From: Primula veris
Taxonomy: Eukaryota; Streptophyta; Magnoliopsida; Ericales; Primulaceae
Length of the DNA stretch: 64,000 nucleotides
Assembly (NCBI GenBank): GCA_963682055.1
Contig: OY821746.1
Span: forward strand, 12,301,992-12,365,991
Direction of reading: 5' to 3'
Made by a program: the position numbers and the translations under genes. A model generated the notes under the pieces. That model made no database searches. It was not told where the DNA came from and was given only the letters and a program-made list of their open reading frames with translations. This document shows, one piece after another, positions 46,280 to 58,619 of this stretch (the stretch's first letter is position 1; each line of letters opens with the position of its first letter).

Positions 46280-46660
46280 TTAATTTTGGTTTTAAAAAAC
46301 AAGAATAGGTCCATCCATAATTAAATCTCGAAAAAATGGTAAAAAAATAAAGAAAAATCCAAAAAAACAAAATCACAAAAAAAAAAAAGATAATTAAGGA
46401 TTGATCCATGAAAACTATTGTTTTTCTCTTTTTCGGGTTTTGTTTTCATTTTTTTTGTCATTTTTTGTGATTTTAAAAAACCAAGAAACATTCAAAAAAT
46501 CCAACGACAAATCAAAAAAAGAGATAATTAAACATTGACCCATGAAAACAAAACTATTTAAGTATTGGTCATCCTATAAATTTAATTAAGGATTGTTCAA
46601 TTATTTCTAAAACTAATTAAAGATTGGTCACCCACCTAATTACCCAATAAAAGAAAAGGG
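46280..46660. other. Centre of the foldback-like structure
   Basis: Between the left arm and the first right arm. It contains scrambled short copies of the terminus motif (ATTAAGGATTGATCCATGAA at 46393, ATTAAGGATTGTTCAATTAT at 46582) within A- and T-rich runs. No gene. Confidence 0.55.
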
Positions 46661-46869
46661 AAAAAATAGGGAAAAGTAAATAAAAAATAAAAAAATTAGA
46701 AATACAATAAAAAAAAACTAAAATTCAAAAAAAAACTGAAAAAACCAAGAAAAATCCAAAGAACCAAAATCACAAAAAAAATGAAAAAAATTTCAAAAAA
46801 ATCGGAAAAAGTCTGAAAGTCCAAAAAATGTTAAAAATTTCAAAATAACTTGCAATTGTTTTCAAATGA

Positions 46870-47735
46870 CTTCAAATAACTTAAAAAAGATTCAGATTGT
46901 TTTTAAAATTACCCGAACTATTTTTTAAATGACTCGGACTATTTTTAAAATTAATTAATATGACTCAGACTGTTTCCAAATGACTTAAAAATGACTCATA
47001 CTGTTTTTAAAATTACTAAAAATAATTCAGACTGTTTTTAAAATGATTCAAAATGGCTCAGACTGTTTTTAAAATGACTCGGACTGTTTTTAAAATGATT
47101 GATCAAAATAACTCATACTATTTTTAAAACAACTCAGAGTGTTTTTAAAATGACTTAGACTATTTTTAAAATGCCTTGAAACGACTACGACTTTTTTTTA
47201 AATGACTTAAAATGACTCAGACTGTTTTTAAAATGACTTCAAACGAATCAGAATGTTTTTAAAATTACTTCATACGAATCAGAATGTTTTTAAAACGACT
47301 CGACTATTTTTAAAATGAATTAAAACGACTCAGCCTGTTTTTCAAATGACTTGAAATGACTAAGACTATATTTAAAATCACTTAAAACGACTCAAATTGT
47401 TTTTAAAACTAGTCAATCTGTTTTTAAAATGACTGAAAACTATCCGGACTGTTTTTTAATCGACTTTGACTGTTTTTAAAATAACTTAAAATGACCCAGA
47501 CTATTTTTAAAATAATTTAAAACGACCTATATAGTTTTTAAAATCACTTAAAACGACTCATATTGTTTTTAAAATAACTTAAAATGGCTCCGACCATTTT
47601 TAAAATCACTTGAAACGACTCACACTGTGTTTTAAAATTATTTAAAACGACTCAAACTGTATTTAAAATTACCCGAACTATTTTTAAAATTAGTAAGACA
47701 TTTTTTTAAAATGACTTAAAACGACTCTGACAGTT
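46870..47735 (+). repeat. 31-bp satellite array, right arm 1
   Basis: GACTCAGACTGTTTTTAAAA plus TGACTTAAAAC units and 21-bp variants. Preceded by AACTTGCAATTGTTTTCAAA, which also opens arms 2 and 3. Confidence 0.9.
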
Positions 47736-48589
47736 GTTTTTTTTTTTGTGTTTTTGGTTTTTTGTCCTTTTAGATTTTTTGGGATATTTGAAATTTTATT
47801 CATGTTTTTTTAGGCTTTTGCCTTTTTTTAAGCTTTTCTGGGTTTATTTTTGAGATTTTTGATATTTTTTTATTTTTCCTTTCTATTTTTTGAAAATTTT
47901 CCATTTTTTCCTATTTTTTTATTTTTATTGGTTAGTTAGGCGAAATGGACCAATCATTAATTAGTTTTAGTTTCATGGATCAATACTTAATTAAGTTGTA
48001 AATAAGGTACCAAACCAAAATTTAATTAATGATTGGTCAATTATTTCTAAAATAATTAATATTATTTCATTAATCATTAAATAGAAAAGACCTACAATTG
48101 AAAAAAATAAGAAAAACTCAAAAAATAACAAAAATATCAAAATAAATAAATATAGAAAATACCAAAAGAGCTAAAAAAAACCTATACAAAAATCGGAAAC
48201 CCGAAAAAACCACAACAAAATGTAAAAAAAAAAAACAAGAAAATTCCAAAATCACAAGAAAAAATGAAAAAATGAAAAAAACTTTAAAAAAGTTGGGAAT
48301 CAAAAAAAAAACCAAAAAAGTCGAAAAAAAACCTTTAAAAAAATCGGGAATTCGAAAAAACCCGGAAAAAATGGTAAAAAAACAAGAAAATTCCAAAATG
48401 AAAAAAAAATGAAAAAAAGTTGGGAACCCTAAAAAACCCCCGAAATATTGTAAAAAAATTTAAAAACCCAAGAAAAATAAAAAAAAACAAAATCACACAA
48501 AAATGTAAAAAAAAGTTTGAAAAAGTCAAAAAAATCCAGAAAGTCCAAAAATTGTTAAAATTTTTAAAATAACTTGCAATTGTTTTCAA

Positions 48590-49595
48590 ATGACTTAAAA
48601 AATACTTAGACTGTTTTTTAAAATTACTCGAACTGTTATTTAAATGACTCGGCCTATTTTTAAAATTACTTAATATGACTCAAACTGTTTCTAAATGACT
48701 TAAAAATAACTCAGACTATTTTTAAAATGATTCTAAATAGTTCAGACAGTTTTTAAAAGGACTCTGCGTGTTCTTAAAACTACTCAAAATAACTCAGACA
48801 GTTTTTAAAATGACTCAGAGTGTTTTTAAAATGACTTGAAACGACTCAGACTGTTTTTAAAATGACATAACATGACTAAGAATGTTTTTAAAACGACTAA
48901 AACTGTTTTTAAAATGACTTAAAATGACTCAGACTCTTTTTAAAATGACTCGAAATATTTTCAAAACAACTCGTACAATTTTTGAAGTTACTTAATATGA
49001 CTCAGACTGTTTCCAAATGACTTAAAAATAACTCAAACTATTTTTAAAATGACTCAAAATACCTCAGACTGTTTTTAAAATGACTCAGACTATTTTTGAA
49101 ATGATTTACACTAACTCAGACTGTTTTTAAAACGACTAAGAGTGTTTTTAAAATGAATTGAAATGACTGCTTAACACAACTCGAAATGTTTGTAAAACGA
49201 CTAAACCTTCTTTTAAAATGACTTAAAACGACACCAACTGTTTTTAAAATGACTAAAAACAACTCATACTATTTTTGAAATGACTTAAAACGACCCAAAT
49301 TGTTTTTAAAATAACTTAAAACGACTCAAATTGTTTTTAAAATGACCTCAAATGAATCAGAATGTTTTTAAAACGACCTATACTGTTTTTAAAATCACTT
49401 AAAACGATTCAGACTATTTTTAAAATGATTTAAAATGGCTTCGACTATTTTTAAAATCACTTAAAACGACTCAGACTGTTTTTAAAATGACTTAAAACGA
49501 CTCATGCTTTTTTTAAAATTACCCGAACTATTTTTAAAATTACCCATACTGTTTTTAAAAATATTCATACAGTTTTAAAAATAATTTAAAACGAC
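48590..49595 (+). repeat. 31-bp satellite array, right arm 2
   Basis: Same unit and same opening sequence as arm 1, about 1.73 kb further on. Individual units are diverged by several bases from one another. Confidence 0.9.
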
Positions 49596-50559
49596 TCAGA
49601 TTGTTTTTTTTTCGTTTTTTGTTTTTTGTTTTTCGTTTTTGGGTTTTGGTTTTTTGTTGATTTTAGATTTTTTGTGATTTTTAAAATTTTATTCGTATTT
49701 TTTCAGGATTTTGCATTTTTTTAAACTTTTATGGGTTTTTTTTTTCCCAATTTTTTGTGATTTTTAATTTTTCTTTCTTATTTTTTGAAAATTTTCCATT
49801 TTTTCCTATTTTTTTGGATTTTATGGGAAATTGACCAATACTTAATTAGTTTTAGTTCCATGGATCAATTCTTAATTAAGTTGTAGATAAGTTACCAATT
49901 CAAAATTTAATTAACGATTTGTCAATTATTCCTAAAACTAATTAATGATTATTTCAATACTAATTAAATATAAAATGCCTACAATTCAAAAAAACAAAAA
50001 ATATAAAAAATAAATAGAAAATACCAAAAAACCTGGAAAAAAAACAAGAAAAATCCTAAATAACAAAAAAAAATTGAAAAAGTTGGGAATCAAAAAAATC
50101 AGAAAAAAAATAAAAAAATCAGAAAATACCAAAAAAACCATAAAAATACCAGGAACCCGAATAAAACTAGAAAAAATGGTAAAAAAGAAAAAACAAAAAA
50201 AATCCAAAATTACAAAAAAAAAATGAAAAAAAGTTCAAAAAAGTTGAGAATCAAAAAAATCAGAAAATGCTAAAGAAAATTAAAAAAATCAAAAAAACGT
50301 TCAAAAAAAAAATCGGGAATCCGAAAAAACATTTAAAAAAAACTAAAAATACAAAAAGACTAAGAAAATCCAAGATAAAAAAAAATCAAAAATCAAAAAA
50401 AATGTTCAAAATCGTCGGGAACCGAAAAAAACCAAAAAAAATTTAAAAAACCAAAAAAAAATTAAAAAAGCCAAAATCACAAAAAAATGTAAAAAAAGTT
50501 CTAAAAAATCAGAAAAAATCCAGAAAGTCAAAAAAAATGTTAAAAAGTTTAAAATAACT

Positions 50560-51515
50560 TGCAATTGTTTTCAAATGACTTAAAAAAGACTAAAACTGTT
50601 TTTAAAATTACTCGAACTGTTTTTTAAATGACTCGTACTATTTTTAAAATTATTTAATACGACTCACACTGTTTCCAAATGACTTAAAAATGACTCAGAT
50701 TGTTTTAAAATGAATTAAAATGACTTAAACTGCTTTTAAAAGTAACTTAAAATGGCTCAGGCTGTTTTTAAAATGACTCAAAATAACTTTAACTTTTTTT
50801 AAAGCGACTCAGAATGTTTTTAAAATCACTTGAAACGACTCAGACTGTTTTTAAAATGACTTAGCAGGACTCAGAATGTTTTTAAAATGACTTAAAACGA
50901 CTCAGGCTATTATTAAAATGACTTAAAACGACTCATACTGTTTTTAAAATGACTTAAAACGGCTCATACTGTTTTTAAAATGATTTAAAACCACTCAAAT
51001 TGTTTTTAAATTGACTTAACTCAGACTGTTTTTAAAATAACTGAAAACGACTCAGACTGTTTTTAAAATGACTTAAAACGACTTAGCCTGTTTTTAAAAT
51101 GACTTGAAATGACTCAAACTGTTTTTAAAATCAATTAAAACGACTCAGATTGTTTTTAAAACTTGTCGGACTGTTTTTAAAATGACTTAAAACGACTCAA
51201 CTATTTTTAAAACGACTCAGACTATTTTTAAAATGAGTTAAAACTATTCAGACTACTTTTAAAATGACTTAAAATGACCTAGAATGTTTTTAAAATCAAT
51301 TAAAACGACTCAAACTATTTTTAAAATGACTTAAAATGGCTCCGACTATTTTTAAAATCACTTAAAATGACTCAGACTATTTTTAAAATGACTTAAAATG
51401 ACTCATGCTGTTTTTAAAATTAGCCGAACTACTTTTAAAATTACTCAGACAGTTTTTAAAGTGAATTAAAATTACTCAGACAGTTTTTAAAGTGAATTAA
51501 AATGACTCAGACTGT
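50560..51515 (+). repeat. 31-bp satellite array, right arm 3
   Basis: Same unit; this arm has the most regular 31-bp units (for example 50860-51200). It is followed by a T-rich spacer and the outer inverted terminus. Confidence 0.9.
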
Positions 51516-51805
51516 TGTTGTTTTTTGCGTTTTTTATTTTTTGTTGATTTTTGAATTTATGGGATTTTTAAAATTTTATTTGTGTTTTTTCAGGATTTTT
51601 CCTTTTTTTAAGCTTTTCTGGGTTTTTTTTCTAGATTTTTGAGATTTTTTTATTTTTCCTTTTTGGTTTTTTGAAAATTTCCGGTTTTTCCTTCTACTTT
51701 TTTATTTGTTAGTTAGAGGAAATGGACCAATTCTTAATTAGTTTTAATTTCATTGATCAATCCTTAATTAAGTTATAGATAAGATAACAATCCAAAATTT
51801 ATCCG

Positions 51806-52495
51806 AAAAGTAATGGATAAAATTAATGAATACATAAACAATTACATTTTAAAAAAGAAAAGATGAATCCTTAATGGACCAATTCTTAATGGATTAATCA
51901 TGATATTTTGAATTTCAGCAATAAATAAAATTAAGAAAAGATGAATTCTGCTAAATAATTTACATCTTAATTACGACATGATACGTTTAGGAGGCAACAA
52001 TGTTTGCCAAACAACAAAACAGTGGGATCCCATGTAACCATGTTTTTATATTGTAGTCCTATTACGTACTATTGAACCTCTTTTTGTCGAGCAATACTAC
52101 GATTTTGCATACACTAAAGTTGAAGATGTAGAAAATTAATTATATTTATTATGAAACGAAAATTTCACTTCTTTAAAATTATTAAGTTCACACCACCACT
52201 TTTCATTTTTACCCATCAATAATTAAGTTTGTTTTCATATTTATGTTTTTTTGGTAAAATTGTTTTCATATTTATGTTACAACTTACAAACTGTATTTGT
52301 AGTATTCCAAGTAATATTATCTACACATGAATAACAGGTTATTAGCCAAGTGGCAAATGCATGAGGCAGATATGTCACCTTTCCATATTTAGCCATTCCA
52401 CATTTACACAAAAGTATGCATGTAATATATACACACACACCTCTACCTCTAATATCCAAGTATATCCCTTCATCAAAAACTTACTTTCATCTGTA
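51806..52495. other. Upstream region of the heat shock factor gene
   Basis: AT-rich, no ORF. A weak TATA (TAATATATAC) lies near 52421-52430. I see no convincing heat shock element, but imperfect ones cannot be excluded by eye. Confidence 0.4.
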
Positions 52496-52540
52496 ATGGA
52501 ATTATGGAAATCCCAAGAATCAAACAAGAAGATGTTATAG
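52496..52540 (+). other. Short uORF overlapping the HSF start codon
   Basis: ATG at 52496, 14 codons ([14 protein letters not shown]) and a TAG at 52538, in a different frame from the main ORF that begins at 52504. Because it starts first and overlaps, it could lower HSF translation; this is inference. Confidence 0.4.
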
Positions 52541-55512
52541 TTGTAGATGATTACATAACAGAAAAAACAGGTGAAAAAACAGGAGAAGAAACAGGAGACT
52601 GGAGCTTCTTAGTTGATGATCAAGAAGAAGATGATTGTTTTTCAAAACCTTTTTTAGCAGAAAAAACAACTACTAAGCCTATGGAGGGGCTTAATGAAGT
52701 GGGTCCAACTCCGTTTCTTAAGAAGACGTTTGAGATGGTGGAAGATCCTTCTACAAATGGGATTATATCATGGAGTGGCTCTAAAAAGAGCTTTGTTGTG
52801 TGGGACTATCATCATTTCTCAACTCATCTTTTGCCTAAGCACTTTAAGCATAACAACTTTTCCAGCTTCATTCGCCAACTCAACACCTATGTGAGTTTTT
52901 TCTTCTTCTTTTTGTGAAAAAAAATCTTAGTGATTTTCATTGTTTTTCATCTTCTTTTGGTTTTTATGTTTTTTTTACCTTGAATAATAGTTGCTGTTTT
53001 CTTGATAAATACCCTGGATTCTTATTTTTCGTATTTAGTACCCTAAATTCAAGTTTTTTTCGAACTATTTCGTTCATTTTGATACCCTTAGTTCTCAATT
53101 ATGTTCTTATTTCCTTATTTTCTACCTTGAATTCAGTTCTTCCGGTGTCACTTGTCACATAATTGGACGGAATAGTTCAAAATAAAAAAAATAAAAATTC
53201 AGGGTAAAAAATGTTGAAACCCCGCTTCTTTTGGTTTTGGAATTTGGATTGTGGGTCTATGCATGCCTTGTCCTTTAATTCTTGCTTATTTTTGTGATAG
53301 GTTTACCATGAGTAGTTTCTGTTTGGCAGTTTTTTGGCTTACAATTTTTTCATTTACATAGTTTTTCTACGGTAATAATTAGCCCTTGTTGCAAATTGGC
53401 AAATGAACCGAGCCGTTGATGAACAACCCTGTGTTCTCCGGCTCGTTAAAGACTCGACCCGTGTTCGTCCAATTACAAACAAAGTCTAAAAAAATATATA
53501 TGGCTCATGTTTGGGACCAGCCTCGTTTAAATATTTTAACATTTCTTTTTTTATTATAGCTATATGCCTATCATATTTAATCAATTACAAAATATAATCA
53601 CATTATGGATAAACACTTTTCCCTTGATATAATAAATGCATCAAGTTTTGAATTACATGAGCTCAATATACTGAGTATATTCGTTATATTAGTTTTGAAC
53701 TACTTCAATGGGCAAACTTGAGTGATCTTTTAGATTATTCATATAATAAAACATAAAAAACAAACAAACTAGTATACAAGTTAGACGGCCGCTGGGAGCA
53801 TCCTAATTATGGGGTTCTTACAATTTCTCTAGTTAAACGATGTTTTTTAGAGGATAAACTTGGGTAAGATAAAAGAATCAAATAAAAACTTCAAAAAATG
53901 CAAGGGAAAACCAAGTTTTGTTATTTGCAACCGATTATATTTTTTATAAAAAAAATATCCTCAGTTTTTGGGGATAACATTAATTAGGGCGGAGAATTTC
54001 CTGCCTGCAGTGTTTTTGGTCCGCCTTCGTGAAACGGTGGGCATAGTGGTAAGTTGGATAACTTAAGAGCTGTAGTTTCTCTCTTTTCTTATCAGGAATG
54101 ACAGTTTTACGCCGGACAAATAACATTTGTTTCGCTTCAAATAAGCCAGCTTATTTGTTTAAAACCTGCAGACAAACAAGTAATGAATTCAGTTTGAAGG
54201 CATATTTGCCAGTTTTAATGGCTTAACTTATCCTTTTGATCAATGATTATGAGTTTAACCTGCGACACAGTTTATCAGTTTACTTCAGCACTAGTGCTCC
54301 AAATAGTTGGCACAAATGATTATATCGTATGAAGAAAGGAGAAGGATGTAATTATCTTGAATATATGGTGGCTGGTGGTACTTATATTCTATATTCTCTG
54401 TGAATGATTTTCTTGTATGTTGGTATGTTCTGTGTCTGTATTGTGTTTAACTGTTTTTGGAGTATTCATGGTCTCATTTAACATTGTTGCTTTAGATTTT
54501 AAATCATAAGAAAAGGTTCTCTGGATAACTATAGAAGGATGAAGTAATCTTTTTGGTTATATTGCTGGAGATGTTTTATTGATATCTTTGGTTAATGAAT
54601 TCTTCAGCTTGGACTTTAATCACTTGATGGTACCTTTTGCAATTATAATTTGCGTAGTTTTATAAGGTATTCTTTAAAAAAAATCTTCGTCTTGTTTAAT
54701 GTTAATGCATCAGCTTGTTGATAAATTGTACATGATATCGTGTTGTTACTAATTGCTTGCTCTTGATGTTGATAAAGGGCTTTAAGAAGATTGATCCAGA
54801 CAGATGGGAATTCGCCAACGAAGGCTTTCAAGAGGGGCAAAAACACAAGCTCAAATACATCAAAAGGAGAAAACAAATCCACCAAACTAATCCTGGAATG
54901 GATTCTGAAATTGAAAAACTAAACAACGAAGCTAGCAAATTAAGAATGGAAATCTCGAAACTGAAGCATCAACAAGAGAGTACACAAGGTCAATTGGCTG
55001 CTTTTAAGGAGAAACTCCAAAGGAACGAGTACAAACAAAAACAGATGTTTGCTTTCATGGCAAAGTCTTTCTCGAATCCCGGTTTTCTTCACAAATTCAT
55101 CAAAGTCTCGAGACATGAGAGAGGAAACTGCGATACGCAAGTCACGAAAAAGCAAAAATTGATCTCCCCTAACTGCAACGAGGATAGGGAGAAAACGCAA
55201 AGGCATGAGGAGTTTGTGACAGATGAATCTGAAATGGAGTTTTCTCCTAATTTGGATGTCGAAGGTAGCAGTGGGAGTGAGGGGCAAAAGGATAAATGTA
55301 CTTCGGGCAGTCCGGATTTGGAATGTGAGAATTCTATTTCATGGGAGAAGTTGTGGGCAAATGAGTTTGTTTCGGAGAATGAAGGCGAGGGAAAATTTGG
55401 CGAAACTACTAATAACCCTGAAGTCGAGTTGGGGGACTTGATTACCAAACCATCAGAACAGTGGAATAATTACACGAGAGAAATGGTTGTGCAAGTAGCT
55501 GATGTTACATGA
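52504..55512 (+). CDS. Class A heat shock transcription factor
   Basis: Two exons, 52504-52890 and 54778-55512, 373 residues. The single intron sits inside the DNA-binding domain at the position conserved in plant HSFs ([16 protein letters not shown]). DNA-binding domain about residues 70-161; HR-A/B oligomerisation coiled coil about 170-230 ([20 protein letters not shown]), with the longer class A spacing; nuclear signals KYIKRRK and KKQK (about 253); an AHA-type activator motif [11 protein letters not shown] at about 316-326. The AHA motif supports an activator of class A rather than class B. The subclass is uncertain; [17 protein letters not shown] resembles A2/A6/A7/A9 proteins. The acidic N-terminus has a [10 protein letters not shown] repeat. 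It would bind heat shock elements as a trimer. Confidence 0.93.
52891..54777 (+). other. HSF intron
   Basis: GTGAGT donor and a TAAAG acceptor. AT-rich and 1887 bp long. A GC-richer piece at 53395-53480 (AACCGAGCCGTTGATGAAC and so on) stands out and may be an old repeat, but is not identifiable by eye. Confidence 0.8.
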
Positions 55513-55525
55513 AATGTGATATATG

Positions 55526-56261
55526 GTAAGCACTTTTTTTTTTCATACTTCCATTTAAACTATAACGCATAAATAACAATAGTAATGTTACGTTCCTCGC
55601 TCCCCTGAGTAGACGTTTGTTTCACTAGACTAGGTTTTCAAATGTGTTTTGAGTCTCCTTTTTTTTTTCTAGCTATAAATACTCTTGAAGATATACATGT
55701 ATGGATACCGAAAAATAGTTTTCAGACTATTAGTTTCATTTAGGTTAATATATTATAGACCGATGAGGTTTTTCAGTCTAGATCCAAATTTGTAACAAAT
55801 CTGAGGAGAACACACCCTGAAAGCTAGCTATTAAGGAGAGTGTAACCAAGGTAATATATACAACAACACAACGACTTACATAATTGGTCCACCATTGATA
55901 TGGAATGATACCGAAATCAAGAAGAAAAAAGAAACCAATGTCTCTGCACACAATTTCATCATAGGCCTTGGCTTATAGTGAGGAGAGGCAAGCCAGAATC
56001 CAGTGACATATTTATTTGAACAAGAACATTCTCCAAAATATTTGGTCAATACTAAGTTTATTGGTTGATAGTTTCGGAGTAGAATCATGTACCTGACAAT
56101 TTAGTCCAATGAAACTAATCACTTCTTGTGCCGCCATTTGATTCTTTAGTTAACCATTTTTCAGTTTTGCAATCCCCAACCATTGGAACTGCAGCTAATT
56201 ACATTCTGTAAAAGTGTGTTTAAATACATGTAGAGAGCATGAGTTTTTCATTGTTTTGCAG
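55526..56261 (+). other. Possible intron in the HSF 3' UTR
   Basis: Donor ATATG|GTAAGCA lies 14 bases after the stop codon, and a pyrimidine-rich acceptor TTGTTTTGCAG ends at 56261. Being so close to the stop it would not be expected to trigger nonsense-mediated decay. Needs transcript support. Confidence 0.4.
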
Positions 56262-57116
56262 GTACTGCTGTCTGTTTAGACAACAGCTAGCAGATATCAG
56301 AAGAGATGAAAAAAGATGGATCGCACTAGGCCCCTTGCCTCTTTGGTTTCGTGATAATATAAAGTTAGCACCAAACCGCTATTATGTGTGAAGACAGGTG
56401 CATCTGTATTCCACCAGCAGCTACAATCTCTTCACTTTTTCTTTCATCCTCAAACATATATAGATAGTAGGATATGTTCTTACTGATGTAAAAAGTAGTT
56501 TTACTTTGGCAGTTTGGTTTATTTTTCGCTTTGGTACTTTAGAATAACCGAAGGAGTTGTATAAAATATAAATATTGGCTTGATATTTGTTTGAGATCAT
56601 CGAGTGTTACAGTCTGCCAATTTCATAGTTAGTGAAAAGAATATATGGCTGAAAGCTGAAACTTCAACAAAATCATTGTTGTAACTTGAATATGATGAGA
56701 AGTGCAGATCTCTATTTTGTACCGAGAAATGCTTGGAACTTGCTTCGATGTAAGTTCTCATAATTAAACAAGCTGATATAAGTTCTCATACTAAATAGAT
56801 CCAACTTAAAAACCACAGATATTTTGTAAGTTCATAAGATTATTAAGTATTAACTGAAACAGAAGATAGGGAAATCACTCAAATGTTTGGATGGATAAGA
56901 CCCAAATGTTCTCTATGGAAGAGATTAACAAGTTGGGATGTATAGTATAAAGTTGCAACAATCAAATGTGTCGTATTGTCGTAACCATAAATCTGTTACT
57001 ACTTTGGCTGTACGCGTGACTTAATAAACAATATAATAGCTCGGAACTGTATGCAGAACCTGGTAAATTGTTCGTGTTGGATCAGGTAAAACCTTGAATT
57101 ATGATGGGTACACGAT
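56262..57116. other. HSF 3' flank and intergenic
   Basis: No ORF or recognisable repeat; the HSF transcript probably ends in the first few hundred bases. Confidence 0.4.
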
Positions 57117-57650
57117 TTTTACCCTTTTTTTTTCTGAATTTATTTGTATTTGTAGGGTTTAGATTTAGATTAAAAATCAATTTGGAATTTTCAAAAAGAT
57201 ACTTTTTTATCAACATAATTTGGAATTTTAAATTAAAACCATAGAAACCGCACAATAAAAACTGATCTTATTTTTTAACCTTCCACGTATCCGAATACGT
57301 TTTTCAATAGGTAGAAATATGGGTTATTTTATTGCCTAAAAATGAAGTGCCTACAATCCTTTTTTTTCGAATTTTTCTCGGCAATTTGCCTCATTTTCTT
57401 TGTTAGATTTATGGCCTAGTACACGGTTTTTACCGACTTTTTTTTTAAACTTTTTATTTGTATTTGTAGGGTTTAGGGTTTAGATTAAAAACCAATTTAA
57501 AATTTTCAAAAAAACCCTTTTCTTATCAATATAATTTGGAATTAAAACCGTATAAACCGCACAACAAAAACCAATCTTATTTAACCTTCCACTTATCCGA
57601 ATACGCTTTTCAATAGGTAGAAATATAGATTATTTTATGTTTTATAAAAA
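57100..57650. repeat. Imperfect direct duplication of about 300 bp
   Basis: GTACACG(A/G)TTTTTACC, TTTGTATTTGTAGGGTTTAG and TTTTCAATAGGTAGAAATAT occur in the same order in 57108-57327 and 57420-57630. A third, shorter relative of the first landmarks is at 58530-58615. Confidence 0.75.
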
Positions 57651-58019
57651 GTCCTCTATCAATTTTGAAATATATGAAATCATTATATTCTTAACAACTG
57701 TATAGATATTTCTAAGTTAGTTTAGTTGTAAGAATTTTTTTTAAAGTCTTTAAGGGTTGTTCTGTTCAGTTAAAAGTTTTGACAATGGAATGATTGTGAC
57801 TTCAATTCTTACTTTCTTCATTTTATGCCTTATTTTCATTCATATTTTCTTCTTCTCATTGATTTAACATGGAACAATGAACTAATAACATAATAATCAA
57901 TCTTCTTATCAAAACAAAAAAAAAATCAATCAATCCAGAAAAACCAAAAAATAAATAAATAGTAATCAATCTAAAAAATATGAATAAATAACATTGTAAT
58001 CATGGTTTTTAAATAAATA

Positions 58020-58510
58020 GTAATCAATTTGTTTGCTTGCATTTGTAGGTAATTTATGTGCAATTTGCCTGTATTTTTAGGCAAATTACCTACAAATGCA
58101 ATTGCCTACAATTCTCCTTTTTCCGACTTTTTTTTATGCAATTTGCCTACATTTGTAGGCAATTTGCTTGCATTTGTAGGCAATTTGCCTCATTTTCTTT
58201 CTTGCATTTATGGCATATAGTATCCGGTTTTTATCGATTTTTTTTCCGACTTTTTTTCTGACTTTTTATTTTTATTTTAAATAAATAGTAATCAATTTGT
58301 TTGCTTGCATTTTTAGGAAAATTGCCTACAAATAAGGCAAAAATATAGGCAAATTGTCTACAAATGCAATCGCCTACAATGCTCTTCTTTCCAACTTTTT
58401 TTTAGGTAATTTGCCTGCATTTGTAGGTAATTTGCTTGCATTTATAGGCAATTTGCATCATTTTATAGGCAATTTGCTTGCATTTATAGGCAATTTGCCT
58501 CATTTTCTTT
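58020..58510. repeat. Minisatellite of GCATTT(G/A)TAGGCAATTTGC units in both orientations
   Basis: About 20-bp units occur as direct copies and as inverted copies (GCAAATTGCCTACAAATGCA-type), separated by pyrimidine-rich spacers (CTTTTTTCCGACTTTTTTT). The inverted copies could pair. Confidence 0.75.
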
Positions 58511-58619
58511 CTTGAATTTATGACATATGTTACACAGTTTTTACCTATTTTTTTTTAAAAAAATTTCTGACTCTTTATTTGTATTTGTAGGTTTTATGGT
58601 TTAGGGTTTATGGTGTAGA

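Larger units (their letters stand above)
44861..51805. mobile_element. Foldback-like composite: inverted termini and four arms of 31-bp satellite
   Basis: The outer ends are inverted repeats: 44861 onward (AAATTTTGTATTGTTATCTT) pairs with the sequence ending at 51805 (AAGATAACAATCCAAAATTT), continuing for about 100 bp. Inside, one left arm (to about 46280) faces three right-type arms in the opposite orientation (about 46660-48075, 48075-49985 and 49985-51805). Each arm is built as outer AT-rich terminus, T- or A-rich spacer, 31-bp array, spacer. The outer terminus motif CTTAATTAGTTTTAG recurs at about 47960, 49846 and 51735, a period near 1.89 kb. There is no real ORF; Phe- or Lys-rich frames here are compositional. 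Long arms made of short tandem repeats are typical of foldback transposons. Confidence 0.7.

Noticed and set aside
46137..46409. Phe-, Leu- or Lys-rich ORFs in the foldback region (also 48118-48396, 48335-48589, 49986-50207)
   Set aside because: They are translations of A/T-run spacers with no domain, no start context and the same composition on neighbouring arms.
53395..53480. GC-richer stretch in the HSF intron considered as a tRNA or small RNA
   Set aside because: No cloverleaf, anticodon arm or A/B boxes could be found.
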